Shown piece by piece: positions 6,634-14,600 of a DNA stretch of 15,376 bases (positions within the stretch are counted from its first letter, which is position 1; every line of letters starts with the position of its first letter). Origin of the DNA: CANGTU01 sp046336655. Its GTDB lineage: Bacteria > Bacteroidota > Bacteroidia > Flavobacteriales_D > Sanyastnellaceae. The translations under genes were made by a program, and so were the position numbers. The notes under the pieces were generated by a model that saw only the letters and a program-made list of their open reading frames with translations, did no database searches and was not told where the DNA came from. The stretch lies in contig JBKDGH010000100.1 of NCBI GenBank assembly GCA_046336655.1, positions 1 to 15,376 of the forward strand. Reading direction: 5' to 3'.

Positions 6634-6921
6634 TCATGGAGTGCCTTTCCCGTGGGCATTGAGTTGCGCGGGGCTACAGGAACCTATGCCAAGGGAAAGG
6701 AAACCCGCACGTTTTCTTTTCCGGATGCTCCCGACTCTGAGCTGGACGTAGAATACACAAGCCGCGTGCACCGCGCATTGCTCGGATTTAAATTGGTAGA
6801 TCCTTCGAGCAAGCGGCGGATTAATCCCTTTGCGTCGGTACACACGGGATAGGTGTTCATGCGTTCGCGCATTTTTATTCCCGATCCGCTGGATGTGGAT
6901 CAGTGCGCGCCGACAGAATGA
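6634..6921 (+). pseudogene. Decayed gene fragment, possibly outer-membrane protein-like
   Basis: One frame reads through 6634-6849 as plausible protein (VGIELRGATGTYAKGKETRT, then a segment with LLGFKLVDPSSKRRINPF), meets TAG at 6850-6852, and resumes in the same frame as VFMRSRIFIPDPLDVDQCAP until TGA at 6919-6921. Sense on both sides of one stop suggests a point-mutated gene. A TAA at 6631-6633 also cuts the frame on the left. The alternating polar/hydrophobic pattern and the D-P-x-D-x-D-x-C segment recall beta-barrel proteins of Bacteroidota, but I cannot name a family. No promoter or start is seen. The rest of the 6466-7239 gap holds repeats and no other gene. Confidence 0.4.
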
Positions 6922-6944
6922 GATGCCCGCACCAGCGACCGGAC

Positions 6945-7082
6945 GGGGCGGCATGTCTGTAGCCTCCGGCGAAGGCCGGAGGATTATGAAGCGCATAAGA
7001 CGATGAGTCCCGGAGGGACGACATGGAAAAGGATTTCATGTGTCGTCCGGCGATTGAATGTTTTATGCCGCCCCCGGGGCTC
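6945..7082 (+). repeat. 138-bp palindrome-rich element, copy 2
   Basis: This copy is identical to 5660-5797 except for one A-to-G change in the loop of the GTCCC/GGGAC hairpin. It lacks the GAGCCC extension on the left, which marks the right limit of the fragment between the copies. It abuts further repeat material on the right. Confidence 0.9.
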
Positions 7083-7101
7083 CGTATTTACAGCGCTGAT
7101 G

Positions 7102-7237
7102 GAGACTGGAGAACAGAGACTGGAAATCTTGCCCGTTCGCTAGCCGCATAGCGATAAGCCACCATCGTCGAATCTATCCAACCGCTCCGCGAAAAGCCCC
7201 ACCGCCCAGGACAGGTTATCTAGCTTCTAGTATCCCG
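7102..7237. repeat. Composite intergenic repeat, copy E (mosaic orientation)
   Basis: GAGACTG-type heptamers run forward (7102-7122) and are followed by GAAATCTT, while the linker AAAAGCCCCACCGCCCAGGA and the YATCTAG units (7217-7237) run in the opposite sense. The 34 bases at 7190-7223 equal those at 8078-8111. Opposite orientation of blocks inside one gap points to rearrangement. Confidence 0.8.
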
Positions 7238-7239
7238 AT

Positions 7240-7851
7240 TCAGTGCCTCTCCTCCCTCACCAGCTTTCCGTTTTCGTCGAAGTATTTCCATACACCTACA
7301 GGATTGCCGTTGTCATAATACTCCTCGGATTCGATCTTGCCGTTTTCGAACCACGTGGTGATTACACCATGGGCCCCGAAGTCCATGTGATCAAACTCCC
7401 TTTTCTTTTTGCCGGAGCAATACCATGTGATGTAATGATGAGTGCCCGGCACATTCGGAGAAGGACCTTTGAAGATCAACTGACCGTTTTCACAATAGAT
7501 TTCATCGCTCCACCATATCGGTATCCTGTCATGGTCCAGCAGGTGAATCGTTTTCTTCTTGAGCTGTCCGTTCCGCCAGTAGTCCCATGCGATGCATGAA
7601 TCTCCTTCTACGCGAGAGACATAGGCCAGACGGGTCAGTTCGTCATCAAAATAGACCTCCGCATCCTCGCAGAATGGTGGAGTGCCAAGAGTGTGAAGAA
7701 AGACGATGCTGTCAATCTGCTCCCAACCAAATGCCGGGACATACGACACGCGCGCCGTGTCGGAGAGTGCAATTTTCACCTGTGCCTGCGATACGCCTGA
7801 ACAACATACCGCAGCAAGCAGAATCAAACCATTTACAAGCAATTTCATCAT
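7240..7851 (-). CDS. Secreted MORN-repeat (MORN_2-type) protein
   Basis: I place the start at the first of two tandem ATGs at 7846-7851, giving 203 residues that begin MMKLLVNGLILLAAVCCSGV and end their signal at SQA-Q. The open frame extends 52 codons further upstream, but that part is translated repeat DNA and is rejected. The mature protein has several Y/W-x2-G-x(n) repeats characteristic of the PF07661-like MORN variant: YWRNGQLKKKT, YCENGQLIFKG, WYCSGKKKREF, WFENGKIESEEYYDNGNPVG and YFDENGKLVREE. Such repeats make extended beta-hairpin arrays. They occur in many Bacteroidota exported proteins of unknown role; automated labels such as YwqK antitoxin have no support here. It lies in a repeat-bounded gap as a single gene. 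Confidence 0.85.
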   Translation of the reverse strand: MMKLLVNGLILLAAVCCSGVSQAQVKIALSDTARVSYVPAFGWEQIDSIVFLHTLGTPPFCEDAEVYFDDELTRLAYVSRVEGDSCIAWDYWRNGQLKKKTIHLLDHDRIPIWWSDEIYCENGQLIFKGPSPNVPGTHHYITWYCSGKKKREFDHMDFGAHGVITTWFENGKIESEEYYDNGNPVGVWKYFDENGKLVREERH

Positions 7852-7902
7852 CACCCTTTTTCGGATACAAACCTCGCGCATATTTTCAGTTTCTGTTGAA
7901 TA

Positions 7903-8125
7903 GGGCGATGGGGTGATGGGGTGATGTGGTGATGTGGTGATGGGGTAATGACACCTCTTCGCTAAGCAACCATCGCCTCGGCAAGATTTCCAGTCTCCAC
8001 TCTCCATTCTCCTTTTACGCTAAACGACCATCGCTCCGGTAAGATTTCCATTCTCCATTCTCTATTCTCCTCTCAATCGAAAAGCCCCACCGCCCAGGAC
8101 AGGTTATCTAGTATCTAGCATCTCA
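7903..8125. repeat. Composite intergenic repeat, copy F (reverse orientation)
   Basis: Six octamers of GGGTGATG type (7903-7950), the CGCTTAGC-like linker, and two separate heptamer arrays (7991-8011 and 8049-8069), each preceded by AAGATTTCC, show an internal duplication of about 60 bases. The linker and YATCTAG units (8105-8125) follow and end about 10 bases before the stop of the next gene. This is the reverse-complement order of copy B. Confidence 0.88.
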
Positions 8126-8135
8126 ACAACCAGCC

Positions 8136-8558
8136 TCAACCGATCTCCGGCACATGGTACTTAGCAACCACCTTATTCAGCAGCCTGAGAAATCGGTTGA
8201 AATTTTTCGGGTATGCATTACTCCCATGCGATTGCAAGCTGAAGTCGCTGTCGGCATATGCGAATTCCCAACCCGTCCCATCGCAGGCTTCTTGAAAGTA
8301 GACCGGTTCCCATTTCAATTTCCGGATGAACTTCACCAGAATCTCCCAATCGGGATCATGCTCCACCGACACCACAAAAGTCATCGGCAGGCTATCCCAT
8401 CCATATTCTATGATGCGACAGATTAGCCGGGTGCCTTCAAGCACGACATTACTCGACGGACCTCCGAATCCGCCGATGGAGAAGAGGAAGGTGGTGGGGT
8501 GGAGTGGTTGAGGCAAGGTGTGTTTTTTGATTTTCAAGTTTAGAAAAAATGCAGTCAT
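8136..8558 (-). CDS. Hypothetical protein
   Basis: The frame encodes 140 residues with a soluble, mixed composition and a convincing globular stretch from about residue 25 (SIGGFGGPSSNVVLEGTRLI) to the end, including FIRKLKWEPVYFQEACDGTGWEF. No signal peptide or recognised domain is seen. The Lys-rich N-terminus is doubtful because the ATG at 8556-8558 lies inside a 26-bp repeat shared with the end of the HNH gene. Translation may start further in, for example at a TTG about residue 15. I do not recognise the family. It stands alone between two repeat blocks. Confidence 0.65.
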   Translation of the reverse strand: MTAFFLNLKIKKHTLPQPLHPTTFLFSIGGFGGPSSNVVLEGTRLICRIIEYGWDSLPMTFVVSVEHDPDWEILVKFIRKLKWEPVYFQEACDGTGWEFAYADSDFSLQSHGSNAYPKNFNRFLRLLNKVVAKYHVPEIG

Positions 8559-8580
8559 TTCTAAAATCGCTCCACCAAAT
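8555..8580 (-). repeat. Copy of the 3' end of the HNH gene
   Basis: These 26 bases match 9610-9635, the last codons of the HNH endonuclease gene, at 25 of 26 positions and in the same orientation. Read in that frame they give LVERF, a stop in place of Gln, then K and the TGA. The match ends abruptly on the upstream side at a GGGACTC repeat. Confidence 0.7.
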
Positions 8581-8582
8581 TC

Positions 8583-8663
8583 GGGACTCGGGACTCAGGA
8601 AGCGCCCGGCAAAAAGACCGGAGCTCAGGTAAGGTTATCTAGTATCTAGCATCTAGAATCTTT
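8583..8663. repeat. Composite intergenic repeat, copy G
   Basis: Two GGGACTC heptamers (8583-8596), a linker with GCGCCCGGC, and YATCTAG units (8636-8656, then degenerate to 8663). No gene ends near this array on either strand as far as I can see, unlike the other copies. Confidence 0.8.
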
Positions 8664-8679
8664 TCAGACTCCGGAGTTC

Positions 8680-9090
8680 ACCCAACGCAAGTCCCTTGCC
8701 CGGACCACCGACAGCGTGCGGGCCTGCGCGGATCAGCGGCGGTGTGTGGTGGCGCACCTGCGCACGCCTGCTGTTAAGCTAAGAGTAATTCAGCCCACAA
8801 GCAGGTGCATTTTGATCCGCGCGATTTCTTTGGTTACTTTCTTTCTAAAAGAAAGTGACAAAAAACAATTAAAAAACGCTCGGGCCGCTTGGCCTCGCAT
8901 CTGTTCCCGCGCTGCTCATTTTCCACCACGCTCAAGGCCACTACTTCGGAAAATGAATAAGGCGCGTACACAGATGCTGGGATTGAACTGGCGCAGAGCG
9001 GAGAGCGAGAGCGAAGTGCGATCCGGCCTTGCGATGTGCATCGTAATTTCCATCGCTGCCCGCTCTCCGCTCTCATTCTCGCTCTTCAAA
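8680..9090. other. Gene-free structured region
   Basis: This stretch has open frames but no protein-like one. It contains a perfect 9-bp hairpin with a CTA loop at 8836-8856 (three more pairs if a G-T pair is allowed, 8833-8859), a 13-bp perfect inverted repeat at 8995-9007 and 9061-9073, and a small hairpin CGATG/CATCG at about 9032-9043 in the loop between them. It is GC-rich at 8700-8780. It could be a structured non-coding element or a dispersed repeat family; the sequence alone does not decide. Confidence 0.55.
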
Positions 9091-9094
9091 ATCC

Positions 9095-9161
9095 GGACTC
9101 GGGAAACGACCGGCGGCAAGGGCCATCGCCCAGGACAGGTTATCTAGCATCTAGTATCCAG
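9095..9161. repeat. Composite intergenic repeat, copy H
   Basis: It has a single GGACTCGGG trace of the GGGACTC family, the CGCCCAGGACAGG linker, and three YATCTAG-type units (9141-9161). It ends four bases before the stop codon of the next gene. This is the rightmost copy in the window. Confidence 0.8.
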
Positions 9162-9165
9162 AGAC

Positions 9166-9567
9166 TCACCACTCCCTCGTAGCGATCAGCATCTCCACAT
9201 CCGCTTCAAACCCATACGCCGTGGCGATGGCCAGGAAATCCATGGCGAGGCATTCAGCCGCTGCGGTTTCGATTTCACTTTCTTGTGCGAAGAATTCATC
9301 CTGCAACCCGTTGAGGCGGTTGGTGGCCTCGTGGGTGAGGACATACAGCGCATCGAGTGATTTGGGTTGTTTCTTTTCAATGCGGAAGCACAGCTCCACC
9401 AGGATGTCTTTGCATTTGTCCACAAGTTTCGGCGGGAAGAATTCATCCTCATACATACACTGCACAAACGCATAGTTTCTCATCGCCTCATTACTGAGGT
9501 CCGACTGTTTCATCCCGCCCGTTTGCATGGTGCAGGAGAGGAGGAGGAGAGGGAGGAGGAGTTTCAT
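9166..9567 (-). CDS. Small predicted lipoprotein
   Basis: This 133-residue protein begins MKLLLPLLLLSC with a canonical lipobox (L-L-S-C, Cys12), so it is predicted to be lipidated and anchored in a membrane. The mature part is acidic and mainly helical (ESEIETAAAECLAMDFLAIA near the C-terminus), with three further cysteines. I do not recognise a family. It stands alone: repeats follow it, and only 42 bases separate its start from the stop of the upstream HNH gene, so read-through from that gene is possible. Confidence 0.75.
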   Translation of the reverse strand: MKLLLPLLLLSCTMQTGGMKQSDLSNEAMRNYAFVQCMYEDEFFPPKLVDKCKDILVELCFRIEKKQPKSLDALYVLTHEATNRLNGLQDEFFAQESEIETAAAECLAMDFLAIATAYGFEADVEMLIATREW

Positions 9568-9609
9568 GGGGTGGGTTTGAATTTGTAGATATCTAATCAG
9601 GTGAAATGG

Positions 9610-10374
9610 TCATTTCTGAAATCGCTCCACCAAATGTCTTTCGAGAAGAGCTGGATCCGGCGAAAAATGTTTCGGTAAATGGATGGGCTGCTCGTGGTAG
9701 GCGAGGAAATAGTTCGTGGTCCATGGAGCCACATGTGGTTTCTGAAACTTGGACGACACTAGCACCTTATACTCCGGGGTAATGGTAATCCAACCGGCTT
9801 CGTAGGCTTTGTCATGAAGGGCGTTGAGACAAAGACCGTTGGCGGGGTTCATGCGGTTTGCGGGGTCGACGCTCCACGGACTGATGTGCGCGGCGACGAG
9901 CAAGTCGGATTGCGAAATTCCGGTGATGCAGCACGAGCGATTGTAAAAATTGAGAATCATGGACCGGAAAAACTGCTGGTTCACCCGCTGTTGCACCAAG
10001 CGCTCCTTTGTTTTACCCTCAGGCAATTGACGCTCTGCTTCCGAAAGCCATTGCTCCACCGATTGCTGTTGCTTTTTGGCCAGTAGCATTTCACTGTGAA
10101 AAGCCAGTTCACCCAAGTTGCCAAAGAACCGATCCCATACCTCACGGTCGAGTTTGCTCGCATTGGCCAATCCTTTCACACCACGCGCTTGCAAGGCAGG
10201 GTCGAAACTCGCGAAGTTGGACAGCTTGAACGCCAACGCACTCGGCGTGCGACCGATCAACTCCGCCAACTGCACAATCTCCGGATTACTGGCCTGAATC
10301 CTCCCAAACGGAATCTTGCAATACAGATTCAGCGCAAGGGTGAGTTGTTCTTCGGTCCAGGGGGTGTGGGGCAT
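9610..10374 (-). CDS. HNH endonuclease (HNH_2-type, restriction-like)
   Basis: This 254-residue protein has two parts. Residues 1-60 (WTEEQLTLALNLYCKIPFGRI, later AELIGRTPSALAFKLSNF) look like a small helical DNA-binding domain. Residues 135-195 contain the HNH core: CCITG (148-152), AAHISPW with H163, and the block NPANGLCLNALHDKAYEAG with N179 and H187. This arrangement matches the HNH_2/COG3440-like putative restriction endonucleases. Such enzymes are common beside defence genes, and this one lies about 250 bases beyond the DUF499 operon on the same strand. It may act alone or with that operon. The intervening DNA holds a long hairpin rather than a gene. The ATG at 10372-10374 has no strong Shine-Dalgarno sequence. 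Confidence 0.87.
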   Translation of the reverse strand: MPHTPWTEEQLTLALNLYCKIPFGRIQASNPEIVQLAELIGRTPSALAFKLSNFASFDPALQARGVKGLANASKLDREVWDRFFGNLGELAFHSEMLLAKKQQQSVEQWLSEAERQLPEGKTKERLVQQRVNQQFFRSMILNFYNRSCCITGISQSDLLVAAHISPWSVDPANRMNPANGLCLNALHDKAYEAGWITITPEYKVLVSSKFQKPHVAPWTTNYFLAYHEQPIHLPKHFSPDPALLERHLVERFQK

Positions 10375-10526
10375 TGATCAAAGTAAGATTGCATTGGGGT
10401 CTCGTCATAAAAGTAAATCGTTCACCATTCAAGGAACGGCACGAATTGTATGACTCCCTTAATAGATATGCTTAAAGTTTCATGAACTTCATTTAAATTT
10501 GTTTCGTTAGACTGTGTCTGACCACG

Positions 10527-10622
10527 GAGGCGCTTAACAGTTGCTTATGCTTATATGCATATTCACGTTTTGAAGTTGGCTTGTTCAACCGAGAATCTGA
10601 GTGAAGCAAAGTTTTGCGCCTC
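10527..10622 (-). other. Long imperfect hairpin, attC-like, just after the nuclease gene
   Basis: Left arm 10527-10546 (GAGGCGC, TT, AAC, then TTGCTT) pairs with right arm 10604-10622 (AAGCAA, GTT, TT, GCGCCTC), about 16 pairs with a 2-base mismatch and small bulge. An inner GTTG/CAAC pair lies near 10575-10589. It begins 3 bases after the stop of the nuclease gene. In gene orientation the far end reads GTTAAGC, which fits the integron R' box GTTRRRY, but the near box GCAAAAC departs from RYYYAAC at two positions. A terminator is an alternative, although no T-tract follows. Confidence 0.45.
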
Positions 10623-10625
10623 TTG

Positions 10626-11612
10626 TCATTTTATGTAAATACTTCTTAAAACGGTGGTTTCTAGCGTGTCCAGTGATTTCTTGAAGTCGATTCTCCAATA
10701 CCTATTGAACCTTACCTCTTTAAGCACGCGAATTACGATTGTCGATGTTCCTTTCCCTTGCAACTGGATTCCGTTATAAATCAAGGTGTATTCTCGCTGT
10801 CGTACGACATATTCCTTAGAAACTTTGAAAGATTCGCTTGAATTCGTATATAAAGAGCTTGGGCATTTCTCGAGTAAGGCATTAAGATATGGAATTACGA
10901 TCAGGCTGTTTAGCTGTCGTTTCTCTTTTCGACCATCGCGAAACATATGATTCCAGGAATGATTCGTTAGAGCTATTCTTCCAAATACTGGATTGAACAC
11001 GTATTCATAGCATCTGAATTGGTGCCTTGCTGAATTCCTTAGTTCAGGTGTCAAGTTTTGGTTATTGTTTGAAATAGTTATTCCCGTCTTTGTTCCTTTT
11101 CGTTGATTAAAAAGGATAATTGGTGTCAGAAAGTATGGAAGACTTGGGTCTATTTCTAAAGGGAATTTGATTTCGGCTGGTTTCGAAGGTTTGCTAAAGA
11201 CAGCATGAACAAACGCTCTCGATTTTTCTAGGTCGACCCAACAAAGGATGTTTCTTGTTATGCTTCTATAGCATTGGTTCAATGTTGATTTTGTGATTTT
11301 CAGGATTTTCGTGTCATCACAATATTTGGCAAAGGAGGGACCTGTTTTGACTTGGAATGTGCACATGATCTTTTCGTGAAAATGTGGTGGGTCATATGAG
11401 ACTAAAAGGTCCCATTTATTTGAGTCTTCATTTCGAGACCCCCATCTTACTTCAGCCCCTAACGCTTGAACAAGTAAGGAGGCTGCTATTCTCTCGCCAT
11501 GATCTCCCTTTTGGTTGGAGTCTTCCAAACGGCTTGATGACTGGTCGAAGGATTCATGGCTCAGAAAACTGATTCGCTTGGTTTCTTCAAGGTCCTTCAT
11601 TTCCTTGTTCAT
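10626..11612 (-). CDS. Predicted PD-(D/E)XK nuclease (DUF4365-like)
   Basis: I place the start at the ATG at 11610-11612 (328 residues); the frame also opens at a TTG at 11639. Residues 30-115 look like a DUF4365-type nuclease core: GERIAASLL (E40 in the first helix), KWDLLVSY (D68) and FQVKTG (Q87-V-K89), followed by a Tyr-rich helix. Thus the pattern E...D...QVK is present, with Gln in place of the usual second acid, a known variation in this superfamily. The C-terminal 200 residues are not recognised. The gene is visibly more AT-rich than its neighbours. It follows the DUF499 gene by 38 bases and probably shares its transcript, which makes it a candidate effector of that system. Confidence 0.68.
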   Translation of the reverse strand: MNKEMKDLEETKRISFLSHESFDQSSSRLEDSNQKGDHGERIAASLLVQALGAEVRWGSRNEDSNKWDLLVSYDPPHFHEKIMCTFQVKTGPSFAKYCDDTKILKITKSTLNQCYRSITRNILCWVDLEKSRAFVHAVFSKPSKPAEIKFPLEIDPSLPYFLTPIILFNQRKGTKTGITISNNNQNLTPELRNSARHQFRCYEYVFNPVFGRIALTNHSWNHMFRDGRKEKRQLNSLIVIPYLNALLEKCPSSLYTNSSESFKVSKEYVVRQREYTLIYNGIQLQGKGTSTIVIRVLKEVRFNRYWRIDFKKSLDTLETTVLRSIYIK

Positions 11613-11650
11613 TATTATTTTGATCGCTAGTTTGTTCAAACAGTAATTGG

Positions 11651-14600
11651 CTAATCGAATTCTATTGATCCAAATCCTAAGGTTCGTCCATTTTCCTTTA
11701 ACGTTCTTTCGACGTCCTGATTGAATCCTTCGTGGTTGATTGCTTCGATGTGTATCGTGATTTTGACTTTGGTACCTGATATTAAATTAAGGTGTTTCAG
11801 AATCTCCTTTTCCATATCGTCTGTGGAGCGGAAGAAGCGTGTCGCATCCGTTTCTACATGACCAATGAACCTTGTCCGTTTGGCTGTCTTGGGGTCAACC
11901 TCATTAGCTGTTGTTTCACCTGTACCACCAGCAGCACTTGGGTATGGCGTGGCTGGATTTGCAGCATTGGAAGCTTTTTCAGCTTCAGCTTCTGCCCGTT
12001 CTTTTGACAGTTGGACTTCTGCAACATCAGGCTTTACTAGTAAGCCATAGCCATCAAGAGAAACCGACACTTGTGTTCCTGCCCGTAGGCCACGGTATCT
12101 TGCATTTTCTTCGTCAAAGGATTCGGCATATGCGAAGGAATCTTTCTGCCATGATATCAAACTTAAACCTGATTCAATGGCTTGTTGCAGCAAGTGGGCT
12201 GATGATAGTTTTGGCAAATAGAGATACTTGGCAAAGTCTTCCCTAAGCTGACGAACTGATACAGTGTCACCGCGCCAAAGTGGTATTCTGTCTAAGTTGA
12301 TGCGTAGTTCGGATGAAGCAAAATCATTGTACAATTGACTTTGAGAGGTAAGCTTCTTTAGAACACGGCTTAGATATGCTTCCTGGTTTGAACCATTCAT
12401 TTTCGATTCATCCCATTGGACGTCAGAACTTCCTAATTCCTGATAGGGAGTAATAATCCAGACAAAAGTTTCCGGCAAGCGAAGCTTGATGGTATCTAAA
12501 CACGATTTGCGTTTGCCTTCTGCCTGATTGGATTGATAAGCATCCAAGTTCAATGCGACCTTATCATCCACAATGGATTTCCATGCTAAGAATGCTTTTA
12601 CCGCTTGTTTCAATTCTTCCAAGCGGGTTTTATCCGGTGTGAGGAAAATGAGTGTGTTGCGATAAAGTCTTTGCGAAGCACCTTTGGTGCTGAGTATTTC
12701 TTTTGCCTTTTGAAATGCTGGGCTGTTTTCGTCTCTTGGTACATGCGGATGCTTGATACCCAACACCACCAATTTCATCTCCAAATCATCCGGCACATCA
12801 TTGGAGCTTTGCGGCATGAAATGAATGCGTCTTATGTGACTACCTGAAGGTTGGAGTTGTTGAGTAAGCATCGTGAGAATTTCTTCTTCAACCTTATCTT
12901 CCTGAATGTGGGCCGCACGTTCTTCGGCAGTACGGTTTACGTTGTTCTGTGTACTGTACCAGTAGTTTTTGCTCTGGTGATAAACGAAGGTGGCTTTATC
13001 AGTCAAATGCCGCAAGGCATCTGTGAAAGTAGGTATTGTTTCTCCAGGAAGGATAGCGCCTAATTTGATGCGTTGTTCATCAATGCCACGATTGGCAGCA
13101 TTGAAAGTAGGGGCAGAACCAAAGAACAAGGTACGAGCTACTCTGCGAGTGCCTGAGTATCGGCCAATATTCGGATAGTCGTTATCAATTTGCTTTGGCA
13201 ATGAATTGTTGCCATCAACGTCTTTTTGAATTACCGCTCTCCAAGGATCTTCCAAATAGCGCATTAACTCACCTTGGATTTCTGAATCATCCATAGGTAC
13301 GTTGGCAGGCAGAATCAACGGCCCTTGGTCGTTATTCTCCCATAGGAAATGGATAATCTTGGCCATGAGGCGAAGAATACCACGGGTCTTTTGGAACTGT
13401 GGAATACTTGCCAATCTTTCGGCTAAGGCATCAAATAGTTCCGGGTGGATGGGATAAAAATCCCGTATCCGTTTTTCGTAGCTGCTGTCCTGTGTTTCGT
13501 TTGGAAAGTCTGTTTTGTTGTTTCTGTAAAACTCTCCGAATGCTCTTGCAGATGCATCTCTTTCGGCAAACTGTTCTTTGGTTGCAATAGGTGAGAATAG
13601 TCTTCGGGTAACAATCTCAAAGGATTCTTCGGTAGTAGCTGCTGACCAAGGGGATTCAATACGCCCAATGATGTTACCTAATTCGGCTGCCGACTGGCGG
13701 CCTTTTTCTCCACCCATTTCAATATCTGAGGCAGGTAAACTGACTACCACCAAGGCATTGTTTACCGTCTTTGCTGCTTCGCATAGTGCCTGAGCAAATG
13801 ACATCTGTGTGCCATAGGTTCCACCGCTGTCGTTGCCATCTTCTTTCAACTGGCGAGTGTAGGCTACCCACTCGTCAATGAGCACCACGCATGGCGCAAA
13901 CTTTTTGAGTAAGGGCACCAATTGGTCTCCCGGGTTTGCCGCTTTTTCGTCTGCTTCCTGAAGCATGGCGTAGCCAGCTTTACCGCCTAACTGCCAGGCA
14001 AGTTCACCCCAAAGGGTGTGAACTTTTGTGCCATCTGGTTTGGTGTGGGTTACACCCGGAGCAATTCTATTTCCAACCAATACTGCTTTGTTCACCTTTG
14101 ATGGTGGCTGCAAATCGCCTACTTCGCTAAAGAAGCTTTCCAAGTCTCTTACTGAACTAAAGTTTGCACCGGAACACAAATGGTAGATAGCCAACAAGGA
14201 GTGTGTTTTACCACCACCGAAATTGGTTTGCAGGTTAATTACAGGGTCGCCACCATCACCATTTAATCGCTTTAAGGTATTGGTTAAAAGCTTTCTGATA
14301 CCTTGGGTGAGGTAGGTTCTGTTGAAGAAGTCAACAGGCTTGCCATATTCTCCTGCACTTTCTCCATCCTGATACACACGCCACAGGTCGGCAGCAAATT
14401 CTGCTTGCTGAAATTTGCCTGATGCCACATCCGGGTGGGGGGTGATTACCTGCCGCCAGGGTTTCAGCCCAACGGCTGCTGTACCCACCAATGATTTGGC
14501 TTCAATGGCTCTTGTTTTCTTTCGGGTATTTTCTTCGTAGCGAACCCGAAGCAACTCAGTCTTTTGGTTGTCTGCTTCTTCTGCTTCGGGTGCTGCAATG

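Noticed and set aside
7240..7851. YwqK-type antitoxin role for the MORN protein
   Set aside because: It has a signal peptide and no toxin partner nearby; the label sometimes used for MORN_2 proteins has no support here.
8716..9147. Plus-strand frame of 143 codons
   Set aside because: It spans hairpins and repeat DNA with Arg/Ser-rich, low-complexity composition and no recognisable domain.
10527..10622. Confident integron call
   Set aside because: No integrase gene, no second attC in the window, and the near box differs from the consensus at two positions; kept only as a tentative finding.
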